Shown here in pieces: positions 1-12,482 of a stretch of DNA of 64,000 bases; position 1 is the stretch's first letter; each line of letters opens with the position of its first letter. Source of the stretch: Chara braunii. Its lineage: Eukaryota > Streptophyta > Charophyceae > Charales > Characeae. The notes under the pieces are model-generated. The model did not search any database and was not told the origin of the DNA. It saw only the letters and a list, made by a program, of their open reading frames with translations. The DNA lies in NCBI GenBank assembly GCA_003427395.1, contig BFEA01000179.1, forward strand, positions 895,047 to 959,046, written 5' to 3'. The position numbers were made by a program, and so were the translations under genes.

Positions 1-1379
1 GGGGGGGTGGGGCCGGGGATGCGTCGCCACGTGGCGTCTCCCGATCTCCCAAAGATGCTCCCGCGCGGCCGCCATGTGGTGTCCGCGCGTCCGCACGGAC
101 GCGTCCGCGGGGTCTGCGGACTGGCCGCGTCCACGGATTCGTCCGCGAATGGCCGCCGCCGGGGGATATTCATAGGCATAGACCAATGTCAAGGCTCTTC
201 TTCCTCGCCAACCAATCTCTTCCTCCTTATCTCCTCCCTCTTATTCAAACAAGAAATAACAATAATAATGTTGAATGACTGAACCAGAATCCATGTTTGA
301 ATCCCACTTCTACTGCAGGCACAACAAGAGGTCCACCATAGCCATGGCCACCCTTCTTCTTCCTCTACATACAGGCCGAGGCTATGGTGGATTACTGAGG
401 CTTCAGCCTCCTGTCCAAAGGACAACACAAAGCAGCTATGTTGCTGCCCTACTCCAAGATCATCACCATGCAGCTATGCCGCTGCCCACTCAGCCACCAT
501 GCCTGACTCTATCCCGAGCTTCCTTGATGCGGCACTACCCCCACTGGGGCCTTCTTGATGCAGCGCCTAGCAAGGAGATGAAGATGGTGTCTACCATGGC
601 CAGGTAAGTACCCTACCACTCTCCTCCTTGGTCCCCTTCTCCCTCCTCCTCCTACCGGTAAAGCTCCACCATAGCCAAGGTGGAAGCTCCCGGCTTCTTC
701 CTCCCAGCAGCGTTGTAGTACCCAGTGCTACTCCAGCCAGCGCTCCAGCAGCGTGTTGCCAAACTTGCACACTGAAGAATGAGGCTGGGCTCTCCGCCCT
801 GCCTCTTGATATAGCGGCCTACTTGCCTCCAAGGCGGTGACTTCCAGGCCGCTCGGCCTCTCCAAGCAACCGGTACTTCCTTCGTTTTGGAGGGAAACAT
901 CACTGCAGACCCTGATATTACCCGTACAGGCTCTAGACTCAAACTGGTTGGACTGGTACCGGCCTAGACCTACCCTACCGCTACTGGACTCTAAAAATGC
1001 CAACTTTGTCTTTTTCTGCTCGGCCTCCAGTACCCCCTCACGCCAACTGCAGTGGGGTGCAATATCAGCCAACCGGCCCACTTGAGTGTTTTTCCGCTAC
1101 CCCAAGGGCCGCGGGGCCGCTAGCTTCGCCACTTGAGTGTTTTTCCCTGCTACAACCCTCAATGCCACGGCCACAGGTAAGTACCGGCCCTACGGGCCTG
1201 CCAAACAAGCAAGTACCCTTGCGGGTCACACACACACTCATACCGACAAGCACTTAGACAGGCACGCAAGTCACAAGCACGCACACACAGACAGACTTGG
1301 AAAACACAGCAGAATGCGGGAATCTCAGCAAGGCATCCATTCCATCGGCAGAACTTCATAAATCAGCAGTGTTCTCAGT
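1..1379. other. LTR-like non-coding stretch, unassigned
   Basis: No convincing gene. The first 170 bases are very GC-rich and built from variants of GCGTCCGC that can pair with each other. Between 325 and 510 a block resembling AGCTATG-GCTGCC recurs, a motif seen in several LTRs of this window (31,700, 37,480, 54,325). Splice-donor-like CAGGTAAGTACC strings occur near 600 and 1175. A 17-base unit CACTTGAGTGTTTTTCC is repeated at 1078 and 1129. The composition is like the R/U5 parts of the LTRs elsewhere here, so a decayed LTR is likely, but I found no partner copy and no TG/CA ends. Confidence 0.3.
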
Positions 1380-1776
1380 CTATGTTTTGACAGGTCATTA
1401 CAATTTTTATTATTCATTTGAAATTCTTGTAAATTTGCAAATAGTCAAATACTCAATTAATTATCTTTTTCGACATTTCTTTTCCAAAATATTTTCTTTT
1501 GAAACTTCCGCAAATATGTAGAATCCATTTTTCTTTCTCGACATTTCTTCCAAGAAATTCGAAAACAATTTTAGTTACTTCTTTTTCGATTTTTTTTGTA
1601 ATTTGAAATAATTCAGAATTAATTAAATTCTTTTTCGACATTTCTTTAAAATTTGAAACTACTTTTAATTCATTCTTTTTCGAAAATTTTGAAATACGTT
1701 GGAACTAATTAAACTCTTTTTCGATATTTCTTTTTCAAATTTTAAAAATAATTTTAATTATTTTTTTTCTTCAATA
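1380..1776. repeat. AT-rich degenerate array, left part
   Basis: AT-rich DNA in which variants of TTCTTTTTCGACATTTCTT recur about every 45-95 bases (near 1466, 1530, 1628, 1672, 1714). The same style of sequence resumes immediately after element A at 10850, so A inserted into this array. No gene seen. Confidence 0.55.
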
Positions 1777-3056
1777 TGTAATAACCCATGCCATATGTCT
1801 CGTGGAAAGACTGAGGGCCAACTCGACCGCCCTCAGCCCAGGCCGAAACGGGGGCAAAAAGGACCCAAACAAAGACTCAGGGCCTGGACGTGTGACAATT
1901 GACTTTGGCCAACTGTCGTGATCCCAACAGTCAAAGTCCAAAGGTACCTAGCTCAGGCCACTGGTCAAGCACACACACTTGTTTGTATGCAAGTACCCAG
2001 ACAACATCAGGTCCAAGGGAGAAGTCTGCAACTGTACAATCCGGGCCCTCAACTGTGAGTCAATCTGGACGACTGTGGGAAAAGCACCTGAGGCCAGACA
2101 ACCTCGACAACTATTACTTAAGGCTGGCCTTGAGGGAGTCGAGCATTCAGCCTTGCTATGTTGCTTTGACGCTGGCTCGACTTTGACTAGACGCCCGTGT
2201 TATGCTGGCTCGACGCTAGCAAGACGTTGGCTACGCACTGGCAATGCAGACGACAGCACGAGGTGGAGGCAGCATGCTAGCGCTTTCTGCATTGTGTGTC
2301 AAACTCGCTGAGGTGGCATGCTGATACCTCTGGTCTACACTGCATGCTGATGTGGCACTACCTCTGGTCTGCATTGCATGCTGATGTGGCACTACCTCTA
2401 GTCCACATTGCATGCTGACGTGGCACTATCTCTGGTCTACATTGCATGCTGATGTGGCGCTACCTGTGGTCTACATTGCATGCTGATGTGGTGCTACCTC
2501 TGGCCTACATTGCATGCTGATGTGGCGCTACCTCTAGTCTACATTGCATGTTGACATCTACATTGCATGCTGAAGTGGCGCTGCCTCTAGACTTCATTGC
2601 TGATGTGGCATATGCCACCTGTCTCGATTGTTGACGTGGCATTGTCCACGCTGTCTACACGAGGTGACTTGTTGCCAGGAGGAGGAAGATCGGGATCTGT
2701 GGATGAAGGAGGTCGGGTACTCACCTGAGGTTGACGTCGTCACTGGAATCTGCTATGTCTTCATGGTCTTCACGAGATAGAGTGCCACGTGGCACTATTG
2801 TGTGTGATCAGGAATATACTTATTATCATTGTTGACGTGGAGAGGGAAGAAGCCCAGAGAAGAAGAGGGGTTTGAAGGGATTATTACTGTGTGATCTTTC
2901 ATCTTGTCCTTTGTCTATTCCCCCTCCACTCTCTTCTTGTGATGGTAATGAGATACTGTTTGATATATCACTTCACGATTTGGAGTCTTTGATGCAGATA
3001 ATGAGACTACTGATGTTTGACGACTTCTGAGTATCTGCCAGACTGGGTTCATGACA
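1777..3056 (+). repeat. 5' LTR of element A
   Basis: A 1,280 bp direct repeat that matches 9470-10849. It begins TGTAATAACCCATGCC and ends GGGTTCATGACA. Its middle holds a 34-bp minisatellite (2309-2600). After it come three spacer bases and the primer-binding site, as in the other elements here. Confidence 0.93.
2309..2600 (+). repeat. 34-bp minisatellite inside the 5' LTR of A
   Basis: About eight imperfect copies of a 34-base unit containing CATGCTGATGTGGCGCTACC followed by TCTGGTCTACATTG. The spacing is exactly 34 where measured (unit starts at 2343 and 2377). A related array with different copy number and partial units lies at about 10016-10400 in the 3' LTR and accounts for the length difference between the LTRs. 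Confidence 0.85.
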
Positions 3057-3059
3057 ATT

Positions 3060-3071
3060 TAGTATCAGAGC
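3060..3071 (+). other. Primer-binding site of A (initiator Met-tRNA type)
   Basis: TAGTATCAGAGC, three bases after the 5' LTR. It matches the usual plant LTR-retrotransposon site TGGTATCAGAGC, complementary to the 3' end of initiator Met-tRNA, with one mismatch. Minus-strand DNA synthesis would start here. Confidence 0.85.
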
Positions 3072-4064
3072 TACTCTTTCATCGCAATTTTTTGTCTGTT
3101 GTCAGGTGCTGACGTGGCACCAGGTAAGTGGGAAGTGCCGCACGTGCAAAACGAAATGCGTTGTTGAACGCTCGCGGTATATACCGCAAGTCTAGACATT
3201 GTAGTATTGCACGTGTGAGCAACTATCCCTTGAAGATGATGGCGTGGCTGCATTGAAGACTTCTACCGGCAAGAGCTTCATTATGATGGTTGAGAGAAGA
3301 TTGGGAACACCGATGTGGCACATTGCTTATATGGGATGATGTGGTATTGTGGCAGGATATGTGTTGCCAACACCTGCTGATGTTACATTGTGTTGTTGAT
3401 ACATTGTGCTGATATGGAATGCCATTGCTGTGTAGTGCATGTATGCATTGCTGCTGTGGCACCCCTTTTTGAAGATCTATTAGGTCCTTGACGTGCTGAC
3501 GTGCCAGACTTTCTCGACCTGTTGTCTTGGTATTCCAAGGGTGACACGTGGCATGCTGATAAGGATGAGGTGTTGATCACATTGCTTCTGTATATTGTAC
3601 TGTTGGGAAGGATGAAAACTAACCATTGATTGTGTGATTATGTTGGCTTTTTACTTACCTGTTGTCTGTTTTGTGGATGCTGTATGTACTCACAAGTGTG
3701 TTGTTGTCTTGATCTCGCTGGCCGTGGCTGCGGTACCTGTTTTATGTTGTAGGACGTCATCACATAGAAAACAGACAGCGAAGTTAGAGTAGGAAATTGA
3801 TTCAGAACCTGCTTATTTGTATTTGCTTTGCTTATTCTTGCTGTAGGAGTTGCGTGTGTCGTGGAATTTATTCATGTCTTCTTATTTTATTTATTGGGCG
3901 GCATCTACACGTTTAGAAAAATGAATTCTCTCTGGAAATGTTTGCATGCTTCTATCCTGACGTGGTTCATTCCTCTTCTCTTCTTTCCTATCCCTCTCGT
4001 AGTCTATGTCCATGAAGAAGGGGGGGAACTAAAAACCCGTGGCCAAATTGAAACCAAGAAATAG
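3072..4064 (+). other. Leader region of A, non-coding
   Basis: About 1 kb between the primer site and the first gag frame. It is rich in TGATGTGGCA-like words related to the LTR minisatellite and in CATTG. I see no conserved protein in any frame. A long untranslated leader is usual for this group. Confidence 0.5.
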
Positions 4065-5754
4065 AGTTCGCTCGGGTTTCTCCATCAGTTTCTCGGTGAG
4101 GTACACGGCGCCGGTTCAAAGATTGAGAAGCGGATCCATGGTCAGTTCAATCTGCAAGTTGCAGAAAGTGATATGAAAGCCGCGGATACCGCCGTTCAAT
4201 TAATAGAGACCGGTAAGACGGTCGAGGACCTCATAAAGCAAGGACGAATAGTCCTTGACCGGTGTGTCGCCGAGGGATTTGCTAAGATAGAACAGGAAAG
4301 AAAAAAGAGAAGAGAAGAAGAAAAAGAAAAGCAAGTAGGACCACAACCGTCTGTTGAGACGACGGAGGAAAATGTCAGACAATTAGAAAACACTTTGAGA
4401 GAAGAAAGGAGAAAGATCGAGGAGTTCCAAAAACTATAAGAAGCGCAGGAAGAAGAAGAAGAACGAATAATGAATTAATTAAGATAAACATTTCATTACG
4501 AGGAAGCAGGCAGCGAGCTTGCACCCATCCTTCAGTCCATCATGATCTATCTTGTTTCTCTCGAAAAGAAGATCGACAGTAACACTGCCTCGTTGGAGAC
4601 AGTGACCAGACTCTTAAAAGGAAAAGACAAGGTAGGAGTTGAGGAGGCGGCCACGGGGGAGCCAGTAACAAAGGAACCCCAAGAGAAGTTACTGAAGGAT
4701 GCCATGAAGCGAGCAACACCAGACAAAGTCGAAGGTTCTAAGAAAGAACTTGAGCGACCGACTGAGAAGAAAGAAAAACCCACCAAGAAAGAGCAACCGG
4801 TCAAAGAAGCGGAGAAGCCAAAAAAAAAAAAAAAAAGTCAAAATAAAATTGTCGTTTACATATAACAACAAGAAGGATGAAAACTTGTTGTTATGGATTG
4901 CTGAAATCCAAACTTATTGTAGCACCGCACCCGTTGAGCCTGAAAGTCAGGCTGCTTTCTCGACGTCTTGTCTGGGAGGAGTAGCCAAGGAATGGGTGTT
5001 GGTCGAAGCCAATGCTGCTGGTTTTTGAGGATATCGGTGAGTGGGCTAAGACCCTTGATCTCAAGAAGTTTCTCCAAAAGATCAAGGAGAGATTTCTTAA
5101 CAAACGACATCCGATAAAACCTTCAACGAATTCACCACGATCGGTTAGAAACGTTGGACTTCAGTAGATGTGTTGTTTTGTGAAGTGGATTGTCTGTTGC
5201 AGATACCTGGATTGAATTTACAAGACAACCAGGTTCTTTATATCTACTTACGTGCCTTGTCTGAGCCCATTTCTGGACAACTTGTGGCAGAGGCAAAGTC
5301 TGGTAAGTATAATTACCGACGGTTTCGTGATCTTGCTCTCCAATGAGAGCAAATGACCGCACAGGTAAAGGGGTCTTACGCTTCGGTGGTAAAGTCAAGA
5401 CCGATTGGTGGTTATGGCAAGAGGGTCCTTTGGCGGCAAAAGCGCCAGGACCACATGCCTGTAGTATTTGATGATGATACGGTAGAAAAATTACCTTTTG
5501 ATGAGTCTGAAGGAGGAGGAGGTAACAGCGGCAGTGAATCTAGGAAGGTTGATGTCACTGCCGTGATGGCTAACAAGGGAGACCAAGGCCAATGGAAGAA
5601 GAAGAGGAGGTCACGCTCGTTCCCCGAGCATCCCGACATTGCGTTCGGGAGACCTTGGGAGAAAATGAACATGACACGAGAGGAGTAACAGTCCGAAATG
5701 GACAATCGCTAATGCCTCAAGTGTGACACAGTGGGGAACGTGATAGCTTGGTGC
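4065..5754 (+). pseudogene. gag of element A, broken
   Basis: Structural Gag polyprotein that would form the cytoplasmic virus-like particle. The frame is open from 4065, after a TAG at 4062. It encodes a lysine/glutamate-rich, probably coiled-coil segment (4173-4439) and a K/E/P-rich linker (4542-4815), then passes a run of about 17 A at 4820-4836. Capsid homology resumes one frame later (4840-5028, with the motif NNKKDENLLLWIAEIQTY). A zinc knuckle follows at 5713-5754 as C-X2-C-X4-N-X4-C: the histidine is replaced by asparagine and a TAA sits just before the first cysteine. Stops near 4437, 5026 and 5686 also break it. Elements B and I carry the same K/E-rich, capsid and knuckle order. Confidence 0.75.
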
Positions 5755-5999
5755 CCGCTTATTCATAACCCAAAAGCGAGCAGCCAGTAGGAGTAACATC
5801 TGCTCCTACTGAGTTGAAGGGATTAGACAAAAACAAGGTAAGGCGCCAATAACCCCTTCTACCCCTTCGACTTTTAAGATAGATGATGACTCTTCTTCCG
5901 CCCGTCGTCCACAACACCCCGACACTGTACTTTGTTCTGTCTCACTGGACGATTCCCTTGACGAGCTCGACAACGAACTTATAGCACTACGGAGTTCGT

Positions 6000-8900
6000 G
6001 GGCGAAGAAAGTTAAGTCTAACAGTGAGCTGATGATCACGGATATTGAGATTGCGCACACGCGAGTAGGTGCCCTGTTAGATCCAGGATCGACGCGGTCC
6101 CATATCTCAGAGAAGGCAATTCGTAAATTGCATCTGGGAATGAAGGTAAAAGACTTACCTCGACCTATTACGTTTGTACTAACCGACAAGAGCCCGATCA
6201 ATGTCTCTCAATACGTCAATCGTGTTAAATGTCATTTCGGGACTAAGGAAGGTAAGAAGATCTTACACGAGATATCCTTCCTGAAAGAAACTGCCATTTG
6301 ATATAATACTTGGAATGGATTGGCACGAGAAGGCCGACCCGGAGGTTAGGTTCAAAGATAAAATTGTCAAACTCAAGGACGAAAGGTCCAAATTACGTGC
6401 TAGAAAGTTATATCATAGGTCTGACTCTGACTCTACTCTGTCTTTTTGTTGTATGAGTTGCCCAACTTTTCGCTCAATGGTAGTAAAAAAGAAGTTGGAT
6501 TAGGAGGTGATCATGGTACTTGTCAAACAAGAAGGTGAGTGTTCCTCATCCTATCCACCTTCTATCGAAAAAAAATTTGACGAGTACAAGGACTTGCAAC
6601 CTGAACTGAAGGGAATTACTGAGCGTGCTATTAAGCACACCATCAAGGTCATTCCCGGAAGCAAGATTCCCAAAGGTCCCATCTACCGAATGTCTCCTAG
6701 GGAACTTGAAGAACTGTGCAAGCAGTTGCAAGAACTTATTGACAAAGGATGGATTCACCCTAGCTCATCTCCTTACGGTGCGCCTATTTAATTTGAACCC
6801 AAAAAGGAGGATGAATTTAGTCTATATATAAATTATCGTGGGCTGAACTCCGTCACTGTCAAAAACGCGAGCCTCTTCCGCGCATTGACAATCTATTGGA
6901 TCGGTTGCAGGGGTGCAAATACTTTAGCAAGATTGATCTCAAGTCCAGGTACCACCAGATCGAGGTGGCCCCTTAGGATCAACACAAGACGACAGTCTGA
7001 ACCAGATATGGTCACTATGAATTCGTGGTTATGACTTTCGGTTTGACCAACGCACCTGCGACCTTTCAAAGGTGCATGAACGAGTTGTTTCGACAATGGC
7101 TCGATCAATTCGTGGTAGACTATCTCGACGATATTTTAGTGTACAATACGACACTGGAAAATCATGAGAAACACCTACGAATGGTTTTGCAAAAGTTGCG
7201 TGAAGGCAACTTCAAACTGAATCCGAAAAAGTATGAGTTCGCTAAGCGTGAAGTCTTGAACTTAGGGCATATAGTGAACGAGGAAGGACTAAGGCCTGAA
7301 GAAAAGAAGATCACATCAATCAGAGATTGGCCACAACCTAAGACTATAACTGAACTAAGATCTTTCTTAGGACTTGCTAGCTACTATAGGAAGTTTGTTA
7401 GAAACTTCTCCTTGATAGCTGCTCCTATGAGCAGATTACTGAAAAAGGAAAAGCCTTGGTTGTGGAACAAAGATTGTGAGTCATCGTTTAGAAAGTTAAA
7501 ACATGCTCTGACTCACTACCGTGTCCTAAAGATTGTTGACCCTTTTCTTCCTCTCATCGTTACGACTGACGCAAGTCAGTACGGGATTGGGGTTGTGCTA
7601 CATCAGGACGACGGTAAGGGATATAGACCTATTGAGTTTATGTCCAGAACACTTCCGTCAGAGAAAGTGGCCAACTGCACCTAAGAAAGGGAACTGTATG
7701 CCTTAGTTGCTGCACTAGATACCTGGAAGCACTACTTGTTAGGGAGACATTTCACTGTCTACACTAATCACTCTACCTTAAAGCGGATCAAAACTCAGCC
7801 TAAGCTCTCCGACAAGTTGGTAAGGTGGTCTGCTTTCCTTGAGACATTTGACTTTTAGGTGAAAACCATAAAAGGTAAGGCTAACGTGGTTGTGGATGCT
7901 CTATCCAGACGTACAGATTTCTTTTGAACCATTGTCTCCTATCTCGATATCGAAAATGAACCGAAATAACAGATCCGTCAAGGTTATGGGAATGATCCTA
8001 TTTGGAGTCCTATCACTGAGACTCTACGAAAGAATCCTGAATTGTTTCCGGAATATCGAATGATTGATGGCTTACTCTTCTTACTGGATAAAACCGATGA
8101 AAGATTGTGTGTTCCTCACTTAGAATCAATCAAGAGTTTAATCGTTGGGGAATGTCATGATGCGGAAGGTCACTTTGGTTTTAAGAAGACGTATGCCGGT
8201 GTATGTGAACTTTTTGAATTTAAAGGAATGAAGGAAGATGTACTAACGTATGTGCGGACTTGTCTTGTCTGTCAGAGAAACAAACCCTAACATGAGAATC
8301 CGATGGGACTATTGAGACCGCTGCCAATTCCAAGTAAGCCAGGTGAGTCTATTTCAATTGACTTTATGAGTCTCACTAAGAGTCGAAACGGCAACAGTCA
8401 GGTAATGGTCATCGTCGATAAATTCTCTAAGTATGTTATGTTCATTCCTTTGCCTGCTGAAGCTCGAACCGAACTAGTAATTCAAAAGTTTCAATGCGAT
8501 GGGTCTCTGAGTATGGATTTCCCAAACCATCGTATCCAACAGAGATGTCGGTTCACCAGTCTACAATGGCAGAAGTTGATTGAAGTCTATGGGACCAGGT
8601 TGACCATGTCGTTAGGCCGACATCCTGAAACGAATCGCCAAACTAAGCAAATGAATCGTCTCTGCCAACCACTTTTGCGAATGTATGCCAGTCCTGACCA
8701 GATTGATTGGGATAAGAACTTGCCTAAAATTGCTACTGCTTATAATAACATTATACATACTGTCACAGGTAAAACGCCTAACGCACTGCACAAAGGATGG
8801 AAGCCTAGGCGTCCCATTGATGCACTAACCAGAGACCAAATTCAAAGGCTACCCCTAGGTACGCATGAATTCACAGGTTTGTACGAAGAAGATATTAAGA

Positions 8901-9427
8901 AGGTGAAGGAAAACATACATAAATCCCAACTGCAAATGATCGAACAAACTAATAAACATCGTCGTCCTTCACAGTTCCAAGAAGGGGACTTTGTTTGGGT
9001 TAAGTCTAAAGAGTTTTCCTTAGAAGAAAATGTGTCTCAGAAACTGCTACCTGTCTACTACGGACCCTGGGGAGTTCTCAAAGTGATTGGAAGTGAAGAT
9101 GGACCTCCCTATTGTATAAATGTACCTCCACATCTAAGGACATATCCTGTCTTTCATGCGTCTAAACTGCTACCCTACGTAGAAAGTGATAACTTTCCAA
9201 ATAGACCATCTCCATTTCCACCCTCTTTGAATAGAGGTTATGAAGTTGAAAGGATATTGGATCATGGATATTTTTCTACAGGTGGCAGAGGACGACCTCA
9301 GAAGCAGTACAAGATCAAGTTCAAGTCCCAACCTCCATCTAAAGCCAGATGGTTTAGTAGGAAAGAACTTCTGCCCACTGCTCCTGACATTGTTGTTGCA
9401 TATGAACGTGGGTTAAGAGAGAACTAA
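6000..9427 (+). pseudogene. pol of element A (PR-RT-RH-IN-chromodomain), broken
   Basis: Domains in order. Protease (about 6032-6310) has an active-site-like DPGSTRS at 6080, where other copies have DSGSTRS, and a frameshift near 6290. RT (about 6540-7480) has an intact YLDD at 7121-7132 but stops at 6789, 6974 and 6998 and a frameshift near 6866. RNase H (7560-7950) keeps TDAS, but the usual TDH is TNH at about 7766; stops lie at 7681 and 7857. The integrase HHCC zinc finger is intact (8150-8280). The core (8340-8700) is frameshifted through the SDRD motif, reads SNRD in the other frame, and has lysine in place of the catalytic glutamate (8645-8647). The C-terminal region (8990-9427) ends in a chromodomain-like module, YEVERIL followed by a divergent strand. 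Catalytically dead at several steps. Confidence 0.9.
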
Positions 9428-9469
9428 TCTATTTTTTGCGATGGAACTCGAAAAATGGGCCGGCAGGAA

Positions 9470-10849
9470 TGCAATAACCCATGCCATATGTCTCGTGGAA
9501 AGACTGAGGGCCAACTCGATCGCCCTCAGCCCAAGCCGAAACGGGGAAAAAAGGACCCAAACAAAAACTTTGGGCCTGGACGTGTGACAGTTCACTTTGG
9601 TCAACTGTCATGACCCCAACAGTCAAAGTCCAAAGGTACCTAGCCCAGGCCACTGGTCAAGCACGCACACTTGTTTGTATGCAGGTACCCAGACAACATT
9701 AGGTCCAAGGGAGAAGTCTGCAACTGTACAATCCAGACCCTCAACTGCGAGTCAATCTGGACGATTGTCGGAAAAGCACCCGAGGCCAGACAACCTCGAC
9801 AACTGTTACTTAAGGCTGGTCTCGAGGGAGTCAAGCATTCAGTCTTGCTATGCTGCTTTGACGCTGGCTCGACTTTGACTAGACGCAGGTGTTATGCTGG
9901 CTCGACGTTGGCAAGACGTTGGCTACTCACTTGCGATGTGGACGACAGCACGAGGTGGAGGCAGCATGCTGGTGCTTTCTGCATTGTGCGCCAGGCTTGC
10001 TGAGGTCGCATGCTGACGTGGCGCTACCTCTGGTCTACACTACATGTTAATGTGGCGCTACCTCTGGTCTACATGTGGCGCTACCTCTGGTCTACATGTG
10101 GCGCTACCTCTGGTTTACATGTGGTGCTACCTCTGGTCTGTATTGCATGCTGACGTGGCGCTATCTTTGGTCTACATTGCATGCTTACGTGGTGCTATCT
10201 CTGGTCTTCATTGCATGCTGATGTGGCGCTACCTCTGGTCTACATTACATATTGATGTGGCGCTACCTCTGGTGAGTCTGGTCTACATTGCATGCTGATG
10301 TGACGCTACCTCTAGTCTACATTGCATGTTGACATGGCGCTACCTCTGGTCGACATTGCATGCTGAAGTGGCGCTGCCTCTAGTCTTCATTGCTGATGTG
10401 GCATATGTCGCCTGTCTCGACTGTTGACGTGGCATTGTCCACACTGTCTACATGAGGTGACTGGTTGCGAGGAGGAGGAAGATCGGGATCTGTAGATGAA
10501 GGAGGTCGGGTACTCACCTGAGGTTGACGTCGTCACTGGAATCTGTTATGTCTTCATGGTCTTCACGGGATAAAGTACCACGTGGCACTATTGTGTATGA
10601 TCAGGAATATACTTATTATCATTGTTAACGTGGAGAGGGAAGAAGCCTGGAGAAGAAGAGGGGTCTGAAGGGATTATTACTATGTGATCTTTCATCTTCT
10701 CCTTTGTCTATTCCCCCTGCACTCTTTTCTTGTGATGGTAACGAGATATTGTTTGATATATCACTTCACGATTTGGAGTCTTTGATGTAGATAATGAGAC
10801 TACTGATGTTTAACGACTTCTGAGTATCTACCAGACTGAGTTCATTACA
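9470..10849 (+). repeat. 3' LTR of element A
   Basis: 1,380 bp, TGCAATAACC to TTCATTACA, matching the 5' LTR. It is preceded by GGGCCGGCAGGAA, the probable plus-strand primer region, which resembles the sequence before the 3' LTRs of D and I. It contains a rearranged version of the 34-bp minisatellite (about 10016-10400), including several 21-base sub-units ending in CTACATGTGGCG. Confidence 0.92.
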
Positions 10850-11325
10850 AATATTTTAATTCATAAAATTGAAAATTCCCCTTTTTATTTTTCAAAATTT
10901 TCTTGAAATTCGAGAACGCCTTGTGATCAATTCTTTTTTAAAAACTCGATAATATTTTAGCATTACTTTCTTTTTCAAAATTTTCACATTTTTGCAAAAC
11001 CATACCCCGAAATTAATTTCGAATAAAATTAAACCCAAATGAAAATTTATTTTTCTTCGAAATTAATTATCTCCTTTTTCCCATTTTTGATATTTTTAGC
11101 AAAACTTTCTGAAAAATTTCGTTTTGTAAGTTTTCCTCCTTCGAATTCTTCTTGAATTTCTTCCCAAGGCGTATTATCGAATTAACCTCGAATAACATTA
11201 ATTAATTGAATTTAATTCGAATCGAAATTAATCCAGTTTAATTTTGCAAAATTTACTATTTTTTTTTGTAAGTTATCTTCTTTTGAAGTTTTGATGCTCT
11301 TGTAAATAGGACCCCCCCCCGTCTA
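10850..11325. repeat. AT-rich degenerate array, right part
   Basis: Continuation of the AT-rich DNA interrupted by element A, with the same CGAAATTAATT/TTTTCGA style words. It ends in a run of nine C at about 11311. Beyond it, 11326-11390 has no recognisable homology before the broken end of element B. No gene. Confidence 0.5.
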
Positions 11326-11389
11326 GGCATGCCACACTCAACCAGGAACTCTCAACGCGCAGCCGTCGAAGCCGCCGGTGCTGCCCCCG

Positions 11390-12482
11390 GGCCTGCGGTG
11401 CTTATGTGCCTTTTCCACCATTTGGTGTTGTGCCTGATTAATATTCTCCTCGACTTTGTACAAGTCCTTTTGATATTGAATAGCAAATTTCCTAGTCCCT
11501 GCCGTAAGTCTCTGTACTTGATCAGGGTTTAAACAATCGATGGGTCTAAGAGGGCGCCATCCAAGGTGCAGTTCAGTAGGTGTCCGAGACGTGGCTAGAT
11601 GCATATAGTTATTGTATGCACTGGCAACTTTTGGCAGATGTTCATCGCAGTCAATCTGATCTGGTCGGATGTACATGCGCAGTACTTGCTGGAGCAACTT
11701 CTTCATTTGCTCGGTTTGTCCATTCGTCTCAGGGTGTCTACCTAAAGACATAGTCAGTTTCGATTTGTATACTTTCATCAGTTGTTGTCATTGTTCACCT
11801 GTGAACCACGTATCTCTGTCACTTACGATAGTCAAGGGATGCCCAAAGTCCTTCACCTAATGATTAAAGAACTCCCTAATCACCAGATCGGTCCTTGCTT
11901 CTGCCGGGAGTGGAACAAAAACAACAAATTTGCTAAATCAGTCTACGACCACCATAACTCGACTCTTACCGTTTTTGGTCTTTACCTTGGTGCCCATGAA
12001 GTCTATAGACACGGAGTCCCCGACTCCCGATGGAATAGGCAGCGGTATAAGTACCCCAAAGGGAGGCTGTGTTGAACTCTTGCTCCTTTGACATACCTGA
12101 CAACCTGGTACATAGGAAATGCAATCATGCTTCATTCTTGGCCATGTGTAGGAGCAGGGGAGGTTAGCATATGTCTTCCTCCATTCGAAGCGCCCCTCAG
12201 TATCATGATTTCCCCCAAGTATAACGATGTGAATTTCCTCGCTGTTCGGAATGCACAATCGATCATGGATGTTTGTTTTTTCAAACAGTAATCCCTGCGT
12301 CATTCTAAAATCTGGGACTTCATGTGGCGCAGTCTGCACTTTACTAATCAATTGGCTATAGACTAGATCACCCGCCTACGCAGACTTAATCTTCTCTTGA
12401 ACTTCGGTGCCTGAGTCCAGAGATGTTACAATAGCACCGAAAAAGTCAGCTCTCCTACTCAATTTGTCGGCGACAACATTAT
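11390..12482 (-). pseudogene. integrase and RNase H tail of element B
   Basis: From the high-coordinate side, this holds the end of RNase H (KYNVVADKLSRR, about 12390-12482), the integrase zinc finger (H-X-H then CQVCQR, about 12080-12250) and the core with SVSIDFMGTK and the NGQTEQMKK block (11338-11780). The zinc finger and the first catalytic aspartate are present. The stretch between 11780 and 11938 is out of frame. A premature break at 11390 removes the C-terminal domain, where homology to elements A and D ends abruptly. Not functional. Confidence 0.85.

Larger units (their letters stand above)
1777..10849 (+). mobile_element. Ty3/gypsy chromovirus A, full length, decayed
   Basis: A complete LTR retrotransposon of about 9.07 kb: 5' LTR (1777-3056), primer-binding site, gag, protease, RT, RNase H, integrase with a chromodomain-like tail, and 3' LTR (9470-10849). 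The LTRs start TG and end CA. The element is flanked by AATA/AATAT (1773-1777 and 10850-10854), a target duplication of 4 or 5 bases. It is dead: the RT frame has stops near 6789, 6974 and 6998 plus a frameshift near 6866, and integrase is frameshifted near 8490. The two LTRs have diverged at many positions and differ by 100 bp, so the insertion is not recent. Confidence 0.93.
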
